Shown here: one piece after another, positions 36,700-48,682 of the stretch
Position numbering within the stretch: position 1 is the stretch's first letter
Layout of the letters: each line of letters starts with the position of its first letter
Assembly: GCA_004352715.1 (NCBI GenBank)
Contig: SCFE01000097.1
Span: forward strand, 1,270,000 to 1,333,999
Direction: 5' to 3'
DNA length: 64,000 nt
Origin: Hofstenia miamia
Lineage: Eukaryota > Xenacoelomorpha > Acoela
The notes under the pieces: generated by a model
The model's database searches: none
Seen by the model: only the letters and a program-made list of their open reading frames with translations
Told to the model about the DNA's origin: nothing
Translations under genes and position numbers: made by a program

Positions 36700-37300
36700 C
36701 TATGAAGTAGCTGGACTTCAGGTGGCTACCAACTTCTCACATCTCTGTCATCTAGCTTCGCCCTTCTTATGTAAGTGTGTCTTTAAGTTAGGTATATGAA
36801 TAGGGGGTCTCTCCATTTAGCTTTCTTATTGATTCAATTCATAATTATAACAAATGCCATGAAACAGCTGGATAGCTACTAGGTTATTATATTATTTTAG
36901 ATATAAATTCCTAAGGCATAGCAAACATTATTATGCATATGAAATATCTACAAACACTCTATTATATTTATTATGTTACATATAAAATACTAAGTTGATT
37001 AAGTGTGGACTGTTGACTATCATCTTTCTGCTGGCCACATTGATTGTTCTCATGTACAAAGGGTTATGTAGCCATTTATATTTAGGGTTTTACAAATGTA
37101 GAGCAAATACCAAGTGAATGCAATCAGGTTGCATGAATTCATTTATTGCTAAAAATAACAAGAGCATCAGTGTACAAAAACATTAGAGGTAAGCAACAAT
37201 ATTGAACATCACACTACACGTTCTGCTTTGGGTTTTAACCCTGTCTTCTGCTGCCACTGATCTAAATGAAAGTTTCATTAACTTTAGTCTTGCAATCAAG
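36700..37300 (+). repeat. Dispersed repeat RY, copy 1
   Basis: Similar in order and orientation to about 40150-40690. Shared landmarks are TTAGGTATATG or TTAGGTGTAGG, AGCTTTC, AACAGCTGG or AATAGCTGG, TTTTAGATMYAAATTC, AAACATTATTATGCATA or AAACCTTATTATACATA, CATCACAC and TGATCTAAA. Divergence is high. Confidence 0.55.
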
Positions 37301-37496
37301 TTGTAGATAATAGTTAAATAGTTAGATATATGAAAAGAACTAAACATTCAGGAAGCAGAACTTAATATGAAATTGCTCTAGTAATTGAGATTAAAATTAA
37401 GACTAAAAATAGTAAAACTCATGCTAACTCTGGTCAATCTCAACCAAGTGCAGATTCTACAAAAAATTCAAGGATAGTCATATAGGACAAATTAGG

Positions 37497-38010
37497 TGTC
37501 AAATTTTGATGGTAGAGAATTTCACAAAATGATTGAATATTTCTATAACACTTCAGTACACTTGACAATTGGAATAATGCCATTCAGGGCAATGTTTGAA
37601 AGAGAGGCATCAATACTGCTGTGAATGCAGTACACAAATTTTTACAAGGACATATATAACAAATACATCAAGATATTGAAAAACCAGATGACTGAAGTCC
37701 ATAAGACAATGTGCCTCAACATGAACAATTCAGCTGTATGACAAGAAAAAAACGTCAATAAAAATATTTACAGTAATCTACACAAAGTGGGCAATCTAGT
37801 ATATGTGTACACAGTTGAAAAGGCAACTGACATGAATCAGTTCACATTGGGCAGACTATTCACAGAAATTAAAACACTACCAAGCAATTGATACAAACTG
37901 AGCAATGGATGCAAACTACATTTTCAAAATCTGAAATGCATGATAGGAGACATACAAGATGCAGAGCTAAACAAAAATGCAGAATTTGAGATAATACACA
38001 ACTAGAACCA
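37497..38010 (+). pseudogene. LTR-retroelement integrase C-terminal remnant
   Basis: One frame reads, through three TGA stops, FYNTSVHLTIGIMPFRAMFE, the end of the integrase catalytic core of gypsy/BEL-type elements. It is followed by a Lys-rich helix and HKVGNLVYVY, the start of the integrase C-terminal (GPY/F-like) domain. Upstream RT and RNase H are not visible. Orientation is plus. Confidence 0.7.
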
Positions 38011-38039
38011 AAATTATTATGTAATGTATGATGTTGATA

Positions 38040-39170
38040 GTGTTGATGAGGAAGAGTTCAATGAAAAGCATATTATATAATAAATGAATCAGAATTATTA
38101 CCATGTGTGTACCTCATAGAGATGCTAAAAATAAAATTGTTATGACCTAACAGTATGAGATTTAAATGCATTAACTGTGTTTAGGAACATTGATGATGAA
38201 GAGAGGCCAATGAGAATGGTCAAAGAAAAGAGAAAAGTGAATTGCAGATAGAGAGTGCATCAAACACAAATACCAAGGTATCATCAAAATGAGAAAAACA
38301 GCACTAAATGAATTGGTGGGTGAGGATACAAAGGAACCTCAGCCAGGAAAAGAGAAGCAGCAAGAACAGATAACTATTGGTGCAGGGCAAATGGAAAGGC
38401 TCTGACATCAATAGGGAGATGGAGGATCACATTAGATATACAGTACAAATGTAAAGGTTCTACTGTGTCAAGAACAGATGAGAATGTGCGACAGAAACTT
38501 AAAGCTGTGAGTACAAGAATTGAACTCACAACTGCCCCAGTCATAAGCTTAAAGATTATTAGTTGCATTACTTGAGCAGTGCCTTTGATATTGAGGACTA
38601 ACCAAGTACAAACACACCTATGGTACAAACTAGAGTATTCTGAGAAATACAATTAACTAAAAGAATGTGGAAAGAAGGCTTATTGTTAGCCCACTACCAA
38701 TCAATATTATCAATATATTCAAGAAACAGGCCAAACAAGATTACACATATAGGAACTGAAGTGCTGCACCCCTACTTTATGGCCACAAGAGCAATTACAG
38801 AAAATCAATTGATGAAAGATTAATGAGATCATGCTTCCAAATCCCAGTGCACATGTCATACAATGACCAGTTTGCATTAGAGAAGTACAGAAATTAATGA
38901 TTAAATGAAAAAATGATAGCAAAGGCAGAACAGGTGAATCTAGAAGTGGAGAGAATTCACATTATACACTTTCTGTAAGAGAGTGAGTATATGAAAAACC
39001 TTTCAAAAGTGATCAACAAAATAGTTATGGTTGTAAACATAGAAGGAATACATTTAATAATAATCAGTAGCAGGGAAAACAGAGCTCTACTAGAATTCCT
39101 TCAGGAAATAGCAGATTGGATAGAAAACATATTTATAATAGACAATAGTGTGGCATAATGACATTTCTTC
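38040..39170 (+). pseudogene. Decayed coding stretch after the integrase
   Basis: Short open segments with charged composition, such as LNELVGEDTKEPQPGKEK near 38300 and RENRALLEFLQEIADWIENI near 39075, lie in the same direction as the integrase. They look like the downstream part of the same element (an extra ORF). I cannot name the protein. Confidence 0.35.
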
Positions 39171-40149
39171 ATGGTTGGAACTTTCATTATTTCATTTAAT
39201 TCCAATTTCAATTATATTATTACAAGTTATTTCCAATTGTAATTTGGCAAATTGAAAACAGTGCTATTTATATTTTAGTTTGAATTTCTGCTAATTTTGA
39301 AATGCAGTAAAAATTGAAACAGAAAACAATTTTGTACCTGACACATATTTGCCTATATTTTCATGGAATGCTTTTGTTTAGAGATACCATTTAATTTTGT
39401 ATAGATATCCAAGTTTTGTACATTTTATTTCTTCTTTGATTTATTCTCAGTAAATTTGTTTTACTTTTATTTTCTCTTGTTTTTACTTTTATTAAGTTAG
39501 GTTTTTCTAATTTTCAAATGCAAAGTTAAGAGGCTCCCAGATGGTGGACAAGTTGACTGGTATATCCTTTAACTTAGCTTAGGTATATGGTTGGGGTGTT
39601 CACATTGCTTGTCATTCATTATTAAAATTGTTATTAATGCTTTCACCTAAATTGCACAACATGAGTGTGACATAATCAGTAAGAAAAAAAGAGAAAAAGA
39701 AGAAACAAAGAGTAATAATAAACTGTGATTTATTTATTGATTCTCTTTTTTGTAAATTAACCAATTATCCCTTTTTTGATTAAGTGTAAAATCAATTTTA
39801 CTGCAGTTACAACAAACCATCTATCAGCAAGTTGTTTCACCAAAACATGATAAGACAAAATCATGATAGCTAATTAAAAGTACCTAAAATGGGACTTTGT
39901 GTAATTATCAGATGAGGGAAATGTCAACATTGAAAGACAGATACTTACTAGATATTTAATTCTTTCTGCAATTTCTAATATAAATATCATGTAACTAATT
40001 CAGATGATGATGAATTAATTTTCACAGGATTTGTCTTGTATCATATATTCAGGTTTGATTGTTAATGCAAATGGAAATCTAAGTCATTCAAGCACATGAG
40101 TAGTTCTTGAGTGGTCCCCAATTTCAGTTAAAGGACATTTGGAGCTGCC
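39171..40149. other. Noncoding stretch
   Basis: AT-rich. A short piece at 39530-39610 (GGCTCCCAGATGG, TTAGGTATATGG) may be a partial third copy of repeat RY. Confidence 0.4.
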
Positions 40150-40690
40150 ACAAACTCAACCATTAATCACATGGTGCAGCTGGTAGCTCAGAATGAACAG
40201 TGTGCTCTTAGGTTAGGTGTAGGCTTAGGGATTTTATATCAATTAGCTTTCCTATCATATGAATAACAAACCATCAACAAATAGCTGGAAAGCTAACCCT
40301 AGGCTAACCATTTGTTTTAGATCCAAATTCTTATGGTATTATAATAAACCTTATTATACATACAAGGTGCCTATAAGCCCTGCAGTTATTACATTTGTAA
40401 AGTGATTACAAGCTAAAACAGTCCAGTTGCACACTTCTCTTATTTATTGCTATAACAATCAATAACAAGAGCAATCAATGCACTAAACAAATTAAGAACA
40501 CATCACACACTCAAAGCATTGCACCACACCTGGGGTCTGGTGAGTCATGGTTTGATCTCCGCCATGTGGAAGCTATTGCCAACTAGCCCTTCTCATCTCT
40601 GAGCTGCTGGAGCTGCTTTAGGGCTCAGCCCTGTGAACATCTGATGATCTAAAGAAGAATTAATTAGTTTGAGTTAATGACAGTTACCAA
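40150..40690 (+). repeat. Dispersed repeat RY, copy 2
   Basis: Diverged partner of 36700-37300 (see that entry). It ends shortly before the hAT element insertion. Confidence 0.55.
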
Positions 40691-40891
40691 ATGTAATTAA
40701 TTAAATATGATCATATTACAGTGGAATCATGCCCACAATCCCAAGACTATGCACCAAGTAATGGTATTGCCTTGCTTCCTTTGGAGCCTTGTACAGATTC
40801 TAATTGAGGAATACACTGAGTGTAGGTTATTTTATGTAGCACTTAGGTTTATCACTTGCACACAAAAGTTAGGACAACTTTACTCTTAATC

Positions 40892-43800
40892 CAGGGCTGT
40901 AGTACTAATTTCTGAGGTGTGAAATGCAAGTTGAGGGACTTTTTTTAGCCACTCATATGACCCCCTAAAATCTGATCAGTTTGTAAAGACAACTAATAAT
41001 ATGTGTGTACATTATGTATGAGGCCAGTTATACATGAGGTATACTTTATGAGTTGGTTCTTGACTAAATATCAATCAAAATTTTAGGAATTCATGATTCA
41101 AATTTCTAATGAAAATTAATTGGAAGAAATAAATCAATTTTTGGGTAGCTATCTCAAAATATAAAAGAATCAATATATATATCAATAACAATATCAATAT
41201 CAATTTCACAATATTTCAATGAAGGATAGTTTTCTGATTTCAATTAGATTTGAGAAACTCTGAACTTCCAATAAGGCATATTTATGAATAGCCAATTAGC
41301 AGTAACCTATGATAATCACCCCAAGTTATGTTAATAGTTTAAGTGGCAACCTAGTGTCTAACTAGATACCCGCAAAAAAAAGCAATTAAAAAATACAAAA
41401 CACAATATTCATGCTCAATTCATGTAAAGAAGGCTTGCACAGTATTTAGTTTTGAGGTTGATGGTGGAGGGTGCTTGCAGGACTGTGACTCCATGGCTGA
41501 ACAATGGTTAAGGAGCCAGTTGGTTATGGAGTCATCTGCATTCCACACCGATGGAGGTGGACCATTAATGCTGATAAACATCAATGAAGAAAGGTTTGGT
41601 ATATCCATGGAGCTGTGCAGTTTGTTTAGAATAATGTTCATCCTTGAAAATCCACGTTCAGCCTCAGCAGATGATATTGGAACAATATTTATAATTTCTT
41701 GAAACAATGTTTGAGTTTTTGTTGGAATTATGTTTGCATTCACGTAATATTCCCTAAATGCAGGTTTCATTCCAGATGAATCCAAACCAAACTATGCACA
41801 CAGGTTTTCTACAAAGTCTTCTCCTTCCAGCCATGGATATGACTTGTCTGGCCACTTGGAGCTATCCAGAAGAAATAGCTCTTTAGGTATGCCCACATTA
41901 TCTTCACATAAGAATCACTGCAACATGTTGCAAGAATTGTTTGTGATTGAAGCCCTCATAACCACATCTTGAATAGTATTCATGAAGACGAACTCTTTTC
42001 AATGCTGGCACATTGCTTACATTAGCAAATTTGTAGCCACCCTTTGAAACTGCTGCTTTAATTTGAGAAAGTCCTCCCATAGCCCATTGAAAATGCTGGT
42101 AGGCCTGCCCCATTGTCATATTTCTTTTCTGAAGCCCTTCAGAAAGCAGTTTCAACTGTGAAAGACAGTCTTTCAAAACAGCAACATCTTCAACAAATTG
42201 GGGTGTTTTGAGTTTATCAAACATCCCTTTATACATTGTCCAGTCTGCAGCTTTTACTGTAGTATCTGTCTACAGCTTCTTATACAATTCACACAAAGCT
42301 CCATAGTCATTCCAGAAAGCATTCACTGTTCTAGACAAGGATGCCACCCACCAGACAGTAAGTATTCTTTCAATTTTCCAAAACTCTTTATCCAATGTTT
42401 TTGAAATGTTTTCATGAGACACTGTAGTTTTGGTGAACAGGAGAAAAGTGAATGCATTTTCTCAAACATAGTTTGAATCCTGTAAACTCCATTCACAGAC
42501 TTCACTGCATCATGAACTACCAGCTCAAGATGATGGTCCAGACAGTGCCACAGAATTATTTGGGGAAACATTCTCTGCAATTTCACACCAACTCTAATTT
42601 TTTTACCCATCAGGACTGATGCTCCATCGCTTGCAAAACATAGAAAATGTTTTCACAAATAGTCTTCAGAAAACCCATTGTCATTCTGAATTTGTAATAG
42701 GTCTTGTGATTCCAGTTCACGACTACTGAGAACATGTTGTGTGGTTCCTGATTAATATTTGCATGAATGTACTTCACAAGGCAAGCTTTTTGAGACAAAG
42801 ATGTTGACTCATTGATAATTACAGATAATTTCAAATTTTGCTCTCTTATTGCTGCACAGAGTTTATGTTCCATTGTCTGCACAATACAATTTATCATTTG
42901 ATTGCAAGAGAATCTGGATTGCAAAATTTGCCCCATGTTAACACCATTTTTTTGTTGTGGTTCAATTAGTTTTTCAAAATCTGAGTAAGGTCTGTTGTGA
43001 AGGGCAATTGCAAATGCTGTATGAATGCACTTTTTTGTTGTGGAGCTATGTGCTGATTGTGAGCTTACAATGATGCTCTCAATTTGGCCTTGGCTTGATC
43101 AGCCTGGGAGTGCAAATGTTTGTAAATTTTCATTCAGAGCTGATCCTGGTCATTACTTGCTATAGTCACCTGCCTCCACTCACCACTTAGTCGAACTCCA
43201 CTTGTTCTGAATGCATGGATGTCTTGGGAATCTCTGCAAGTCAAACATCCAATTGACGTATTGTTGAAATATATTCATGGGTAAGTTGAGATGAAATATT
43301 CAGCCTGCCATTTGTTCCAACAGTCTGGGCCAGTACATAGAGTAGTAGATGTCAACTGTCGAAGGCATGACACATTTCTTGACAGTGGTTGTTGTACAGA
43401 TTCTTCTTCAATAGATTCTTCATGTTGCTGCTGTATTGCACCTCTGCTGGACTTTGGGGCATGAGAGCAAAGCATAGTTTTGATTTTTTTGGTGGTGGTG
43501 GTGACATATCAAACCACTACTGTTCAAAACCAAATTTTCTTCTGAAATGAATTGTGGTCTAATTGCATAGGGCATCAGGATCATTTTCATTTTCTCACAG
43601 TAGTGGCTGGAACATGGAAATTCACATTTCTTTGTTCCCTTGTTCACTGTTAGTCTCACAACAAAATTGCCAGCTAATTAAAATCTGACAACACCAGACA
43701 TCCAGACCAACAAAGGTGTAAACCAAACAGCCTACCCCATGTCATTGAGAATTGAAAATTTATTGAAAAAGAAAATTAATTTTTTATTAATTATTTAGTG

Positions 43801-44916
43801 AATTTTATTAGATTGCCAAGTTTTATTGATAAAAACTGATTTTCACTTAAAGAAAATTGAAAATTTTTAATTTTAAATTCATAAACTGTTTTAATGAAAA
43901 TTTACCAAAAAAAATTGATAATTAATTTTTTATCAGTCTATTATATTCAATTTGAAGGTGGAAAATGGTATAAAAAAATAAAATATTTTTTCACACAAAA
44001 GTTAAAATCAAGTTTTCATAATGATTCAATCCCAATAAGGTCGTTTATGAGTAATTTTCTTATAATAATATATATCACTCAATATACTTTAAGAATAATT
44101 TATTCATGATTGCTTGGGTAAAATAATTTTATTTACTCAGTATTGTAAATTTGTAATGCAATGTGATGTAATTGTAAAATGATAATAACAATACAAATGT
44201 CTTCAATATGTGCAAATTATCAAAGAAAATTTTTTTGCAGAAATCTCACATTGTTGCTAATGTATATATACTCAGAGAATACAATGTTTGTGTGATATAA
44301 TTTATTGTGTTATTGCACATATTTGATTTGTGTTGTTACAAATTGTAGATATTTGTTGTTCAGGTCTTGCATTTGAACAGATATTAATAAATGTCAATTC
44401 TCTATGTAATTATTAAATTTGATACTGTTAAAATTTATCAAAGTTCTACTAAAATTTTACCAAATTTTTACAAATTTTTATTGATATTTTACCAAAGTTT
44501 TTATAGAAAATCTATTAATTTACTTTGCAAAAACTTGCATAAAAGAATAATTGTTTTTAATAAAATTTCCATTTTTGATCAACATGGGACATCAAACATG
44601 AAACGATGAAAGTCACCATGCATATTTTATGTCAAGTGGCCAGATTGTGCAGTACTGGACATCATACATAATACATGTAACTATATAATTTACATGTCAT
44701 GCATATGCATGTAGTATAACTCCTGGTTGGTGCCATTCTATGAAAATACAAAGTTGTGTTTGTTCTGCCATTTTGGTTTGTTGACTTAAGTGCCCAACCA
44801 TATCATGTACATTGCATTGTATATGAGGTAGGTTTCTGGACAGTGTCCTCTCTTTAGAAATTTTATTTTGAGGTGGACGGACCCTGTCCTCCCACAACCC
44901 CTCCACTACAGCCCTG
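40892..44916 (-). mobile_element. hAT transposon, complete length, 4025 bp
   Basis: Both ends are CAGGGCTGTAGT as a 12-bp perfect inverted repeat. They are flanked by a perfect 8-bp target duplication TCTTAATC at 40884-40891 and 44917-44924. Length and content are those of an autonomous hAT with the transposase on the minus strand. The frame is broken, so it is now immobile unless helped in trans. The interior outside the gene is AT-rich. Confidence 0.95.
41420..43659 (-). pseudogene. hAT transposase (KIAA1586/ZMYM-like group), broken
   Basis: Minus-strand segments in order: a Cys/His-containing N-terminal part (43659-43420), an SGVRLSGEW-like block near 43190, KLSVIINESTSLSQKACLVK (about 42790-42850, the first catalytic Asp region, here with Glu), WHCLDHHLELVVHDAV (about 42510, RNase H core second motif), then the helical insertion and the C-terminal dimerisation block SSAEAERGFSRMNIILNK (about 41640-41700). 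Stops and frameshifts separate at least five frames. This matches a hAT transposase of the vertebrate KIAA1586-like type. Confidence 0.85.
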
Positions 44917-44924
44917 TCTTAATC

Positions 44925-46116
44925 TAATTAGGGCTCTAGTCATATGTGACTCTTCTAAAAGGTTATCTGTATTGGGTCTGCTGAGTGTGACCACTCTTCC
45001 CTAACACAATCTCCTGTTTAGAAATGGATATGAACTAATGGTTGAACCAAAAATAGTGGTGGATATGTTTTTGCAGGCCCAACCAATTGAAGCCATCAGA
45101 TACACAGAAGACCTAGAAGACATAATGGAGTTTTAATCACTGACAGGGAGATATCACAAATTAATATAAAGGATACTCAAACAGATCAAATGAAGCTGGA
45201 AGTTACAAACAAAAATTCATATTTAGAAATATATTTCAAGAGCTCAACTATCCCATAATAATGCATAGGAGTGCAGCATGGATTATTTTATTTTTGACAG
45301 AAGAAGAGGAACTGAGAGCTCCAATAGACAGTAAAACTAGGATAAAAATAACAAATAACAAGAGCAATGAAATCACTGTATTGCCAATTGTGTCAAATAT
45401 AAAAAATTGGCTATTGGCAAATGTAAAGGTCAGTACATCCCCAGTCAAAAGCAAGAGGGCAAAAGCCCAGTATGAAAAGTTGTTCACAAAAATGGCAAAC
45501 AACAAATTGTCCATAGGAAAAATGTTGATAATCCAATTGCAAACAAACTAGGCATGGAAGCACATATATCCTCAGAAAGGGTGTAAAAATACATGTGGGG
45601 AGCAGACTTGCATCTACTACAGTTCAAAAAGCAATACTGACTAACAACCACAATGACAATCAAGCAATAGAAAGCAAATACAAGAGAAATAATCCACAGA
45701 ATCTAATGGACACAAGTTACAGTGAAATCCTGATCAACAATGGAAAATGTCCTAATAGACTATCCTTGGTGCTCATTCACAAAAATACTCAAACATTAGC
45801 AACAGATTAAATGAGACAACAAAGATGAAATTGTGGACTTTATAGAAGTAATATCTAAAACACAAAATGATATAAATGAAGAAGAATTTTCATTAAGTTC
45901 CTCAGTGATAGAGATGTCCCAAAAGATGCAAAGAATGATTGATGAGGTCAACATGGAAAAGTGAAACATAATAATACCAAACCAAACAATGCAATGGATA
46001 GAGACAAGGGATAATCATTACTTAATACAAACAACAATCAAAATGGAAAGAAAGGAAAAAATTACCAAGAGATGATATGAGCCACTGAAACAATCCCTGT
46101 CAAAGTCAGTACTAAA
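44925..46116 (+). pseudogene. Decayed coding flank, probably 5' part of repeat RX
   Basis: Open segments 45261-45551 (96 codons) and 45595-45810 (71 codons), plus pieces such as EEFSLSSSVIEMSQKMQRMI near 45880, run in the plus direction up to the (TA)n tract. The sequence on the far side of the capsid element (from 51860) is the RX ORF. So this is plausibly the upstream part of the same RX copy, split by the insertion. No domain is recognised. Confidence 0.4.
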
Positions 46117-46143
46117 ATATATATATATATATATATATATATA

Positions 46144-46378
46144 AGCAGTATAGGCTGTAGCAAGGAGTCTCACTTTTTACTGATTTGGTCGAGACATGGA
46201 GGGAAGGAGATCTCACTTTTTTCTGATTGGTCAAGAGGTGGTGCAAGGAGATCTCACTTTTTTCTGATTGGTTGAGAGGTGGAGGCAAGGACATGCCACT
46301 TTTTTGTAATTGGTCGAGAGGGATGGCCCTTGACCTGAGACGCCATGGATATTGCTGATGGTGTTGTACTGACGTCAT
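46144..46378 (+). repeat. Left terminal inverted repeat
   Basis: Reverse complement of 51675-51839 with two extra internal units. It holds four copies of a roughly 45-bp unit (AAGGAGATCTCACTTTTTTC, then TGATTGGTCGAGAGGTGG); each unit carries an ATTGG (inverted CCAAT) core, one of them changed to ATTTGG. The inner edge has the palindrome TGACGTCA at 46370-46377. Confidence 0.85.
46370..46377. promoter_or_regulatory. Perfect CRE palindrome in left TIR
   Basis: TGACGTCA, the consensus cAMP-response/ATF element. It lies 38 bp upstream of a TATA box and is also kept in the right TIR (51689-51696), which supports function. Confidence 0.5.
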
Positions 46379-46407
46379 AGTGTGTTGACTGATTAAACAA
46401 GTTAGTC

Positions 46408-46415
46408 TATATATT
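46408..46415 (+). promoter_or_regulatory. TATA box of the small conserved gene
   Basis: TATATATT, 57 bp upstream of the ATG at 46465. The surrounding 60 bp, including TCAGATAAAATCATTATTTT, is almost identical at 55939-56000 before the second gene copy, so this promoter and leader are conserved between elements. Confidence 0.6.
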
Positions 46416-46464
46416 CACCCAAATTATCAGATAAAATCATTATTTTTATTCTACCCAAATTCTT

Positions 46465-46977
46465 ATGTCTGTTGAAACATTAGTATGTGGTTCACTTGGC
46501 AATCTGTTTGACGAGCTATGTACAACTCCACCATCAGCTTCCAACTATAATCTGTTAACACAAGAGATGATGGTCCCTCCTGTAAAAGAAAAACACAAAG
46601 CTTCCCACAAGCAAAAACGTCCTGCACTTAATAATAATGTCATTGTCTTACCAAACACAAAGGCACAAGAAGAAGATGATGATATTTTACAATGCTTACA
46701 TGATGTCAATTTACAACCATCATCATGTACTTTTTCAATCGCGAGTCCTGCTAGTGAAATTCTGAAAAAAATCTGGTTAACAATCCTGGATGCTGCTCAG
46801 TTAAACACAAGATATGGTGTCGCAGTAAAGATTAGACTTGACAATGGTGTTTATTATGTTCTGCCTAAACACTATGTCAGTGCATTGGGTGATAAATACA
46901 AGTTTTTGATCAATAAAAAACTTTTTCGCAATGATGACATGGGGGACAGTGCTATTGTATTACAGTTTAGTAAATAG
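46465..46977 (+). CDS. Conserved small protein of the capsid element, possible ssDNA-binding (copy 1)
   Basis: An intact 170-codon frame beginning MSVETLVCGSLGNLFDEL. The N-terminal 100 residues are low-complexity and basic/acidic. The C-terminal part has a conserved core of about 70 residues with NTRYGVAVKIRLDNGVYY and LPKHYVSALG, ending in a hydrophobic VLQFSK. Two more copies lie at 56012 (plus) and 57501-57752 (minus), all near Polinton genes, so it belongs to the element. The alternating hydrophobic pattern of the core and the TRYG-VKI-LDNG-YY arrangement would suit an OB-fold like that of ssDNA-binding proteins; this is inference only. I do not know a named family. It is the first gene inside the left TIR and has its own TATA box. 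Confidence 0.7.
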   Translation: MSVETLVCGSLGNLFDELCTTPPSASNYNLLTQEMMVPPVKEKHKASHKQKRPALNNNVIVLPNTKAQEEDDDILQCLHDVNLQPSSCTFSIASPASEILKKIWLTILDAAQLNTRYGVAVKIRLDNGVYYVLPKHYVSALGDKYKFLINKKLFRNDDMGDSAIVLQFSK

Positions 46978-47091
46978 AGAATGTATAGTTGTGTTTTTGC
47001 TCTTTTTCTACATGTACTGGTTTTTATGTTTGATAAATTAATACATTTCATAAACATTAGTTTTTAATATAAAAAATTTAAGTTCCTATGT

Positions 47092-47100
47092 TATAAAAAG
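47092..47100 (+). promoter_or_regulatory. TATA box before the capsid gene
   Basis: TATAAAAAG, 42 bp upstream of the ATG at 47134. Confidence 0.45.
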
Positions 47101-47133
47101 GTAAAAATCTATAGATTAGAAGTATTTCTCCAA

Positions 47134-48646
47134 ATGAATCAGGTTNNNNNNNNNNNNNNNNNNNNNNNNNNNNNNNNNNNNNNNNNNNNNNNNNNNNNNN
47201 NNNNNNNNNNNNNNNNNNNNNNNNNNNNNNNNNNNNNNNNNNNNNNNNNNNNNNNNNNNNNNNNNNNNNNNNNNNNNNNNNNNNNNNNNNNNNNNNNNNN
47301 NNNNNNNNNNNNNNNNNNNNNNNNNNNNNNNNNNNNNNNNNNNNNNNNNNNNNNNNNNNNNNNNNNNNNNNNNNNNNNNNNNNNNNNNNNNNNNNNNNNN
47401 NNNNNNNNNNNNNNNNNNNNNNNNNNNNNNNNNNNNNNNNNNNNNNNNNNNNNNNNNNNNNNNNNNNNNNNNNNNNNNNNNNNNNNNNNNNNNNNNNNNN
47501 NNNNNNNNNNNNNNNNNNNNNNNNNNNNNNNNNNNNNNNNNNNNNNNNNNNNNNNNNNNNNNNNNNNNNNNNNNNNNNNNNNNNNNNNNNNNNNNNNNNN
47601 NNNNNNNNNNNNNNNNNNNNNNNNNNNNNNNNNNNNNNNNNNNNNNNNNNNNNNNNNNNNNNNNNNNNNNNNNNNNNNNNNNNNNNNNNNNNNNNNNNNN
47701 NNNNNNNNNNNNNNNNNNNNNNNNNNNNNNNNNNNNNNNNNNNNNNNNNNNNNNNNNNNNNNNNNNNNNNNNNNNNNNNNNNNNNNNNNNNNNNNNNNNN
47801 NNNNNNNNNNNNNNNNNNNNNNNNNNNNNNNNNNNNNNNNNNNNNNNNNNNNNNNNNNNNNNNNNNNNNNNNNNNNNNNNNNNNNNNNNNNNNNNNNNNN
47901 NNNNNNNNNNNNNNNNNNNNNNNNNNNNNNNNNNNNNNNNNNNNNNNNNNNNNNNNNNNNNNNNNNNNNNNNNNNNNNNNNNNNNNNNNNNNNNNNNNNN
48001 NNNNNNNNNNNNNNNNNNNNNNNNNNNNNNNNNNNNNNNNNNNNNNNNNNNNNNNNNNNNNNNNNNNNNNNNNNNNNNNNNNNNNNNNNNNNNNNNNNNN
48101 NNNNNNNNNNNNNNNNNNNNNNNNNNNNNNNNNNNNNNNNNNNNNGCATTTATTATTCTACCTGGTCAAAACTCTCTAACAAAAGAAAATGTATTTTCAA
48201 ATGAACCAATTCGACGTATTGCTCTAGCACTTGTTCCCAATCTACAATTTACAGGAACGCCCGACTCAAACCCATTCTCATATAGATTTAGAGGTCTGCA
48301 CCAAGTTACTATAACTCGGTGTGGATCAAATATTGCATTCATACCAATGACTGTGGGTGAAAATAATTATGCACAAGCATACTTTCATTCTGTAAAGGTG
48401 TTGGGTTTGAATGATGTAAATGGTATACCATACTCAGATTATAATAAGCATGCAATTATGGTTTTTGACTTGACCAGTATTGCGGAGGCAAATAAGGAGG
48501 TACTCTACCCCAAATTAAGTGGTGCAAAGATACGTCTAACACTAGATTTTGATTCTCCAATAGGCAAATCACTGGAAGTGATCGTTTTGGGTGAAACATG
48601 CTCAAAGCTATACATTAATAAGCAACGGAAAATTATAAAAGACTAG
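47134..48646 (+). CDS. MCP: Polinton major capsid protein (middle lost in gap)
   Basis: The C-terminal 166 residues (48146-48646) are clear. They start with a FIILPGQNSLTKENVF segment and continue with IRRIALALVPN, NPFSYRFRGLHQVTI and a DFDSPIGKSLEVIVLGE strand near the end. This matches the last jelly-roll region of Polinton double-jelly-roll MCPs. The protein would form the hexameric capsomers of an icosahedral shell. The proposed start MNQV at 47134 follows a TATA box; everything between is 1000 N. If the gap length is real the protein would be about 500 residues, normal for the family. With the gap taken literally the two ends are in different frames, so the gap length is probably nominal. 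Confidence 0.75.
47146..48145. other. Assembly gap, exactly 1000 N
   Basis: A round-number run of N inside the capsid gene. Its true length is unknown. Confidence 0.95.
48634..48641 (+). promoter_or_regulatory. TATA box overlapping the MCP 3' end
   Basis: TATAAAAG inside the last MCP codons, 49 bp before the ATG at 48683. Confidence 0.4.
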
Positions 48647-48682
48647 AAAGAAAATGAGTTTCATTCATTGTACCTTTGCAAG

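Noticed and set aside
47134-48204. 356-codon frame across the 1000-N gap, and other frames across N runs
   Set aside because: The reading frame is mostly undetermined bases; only the flanks carry information. The capsid call rests on 48146-48646 alone.
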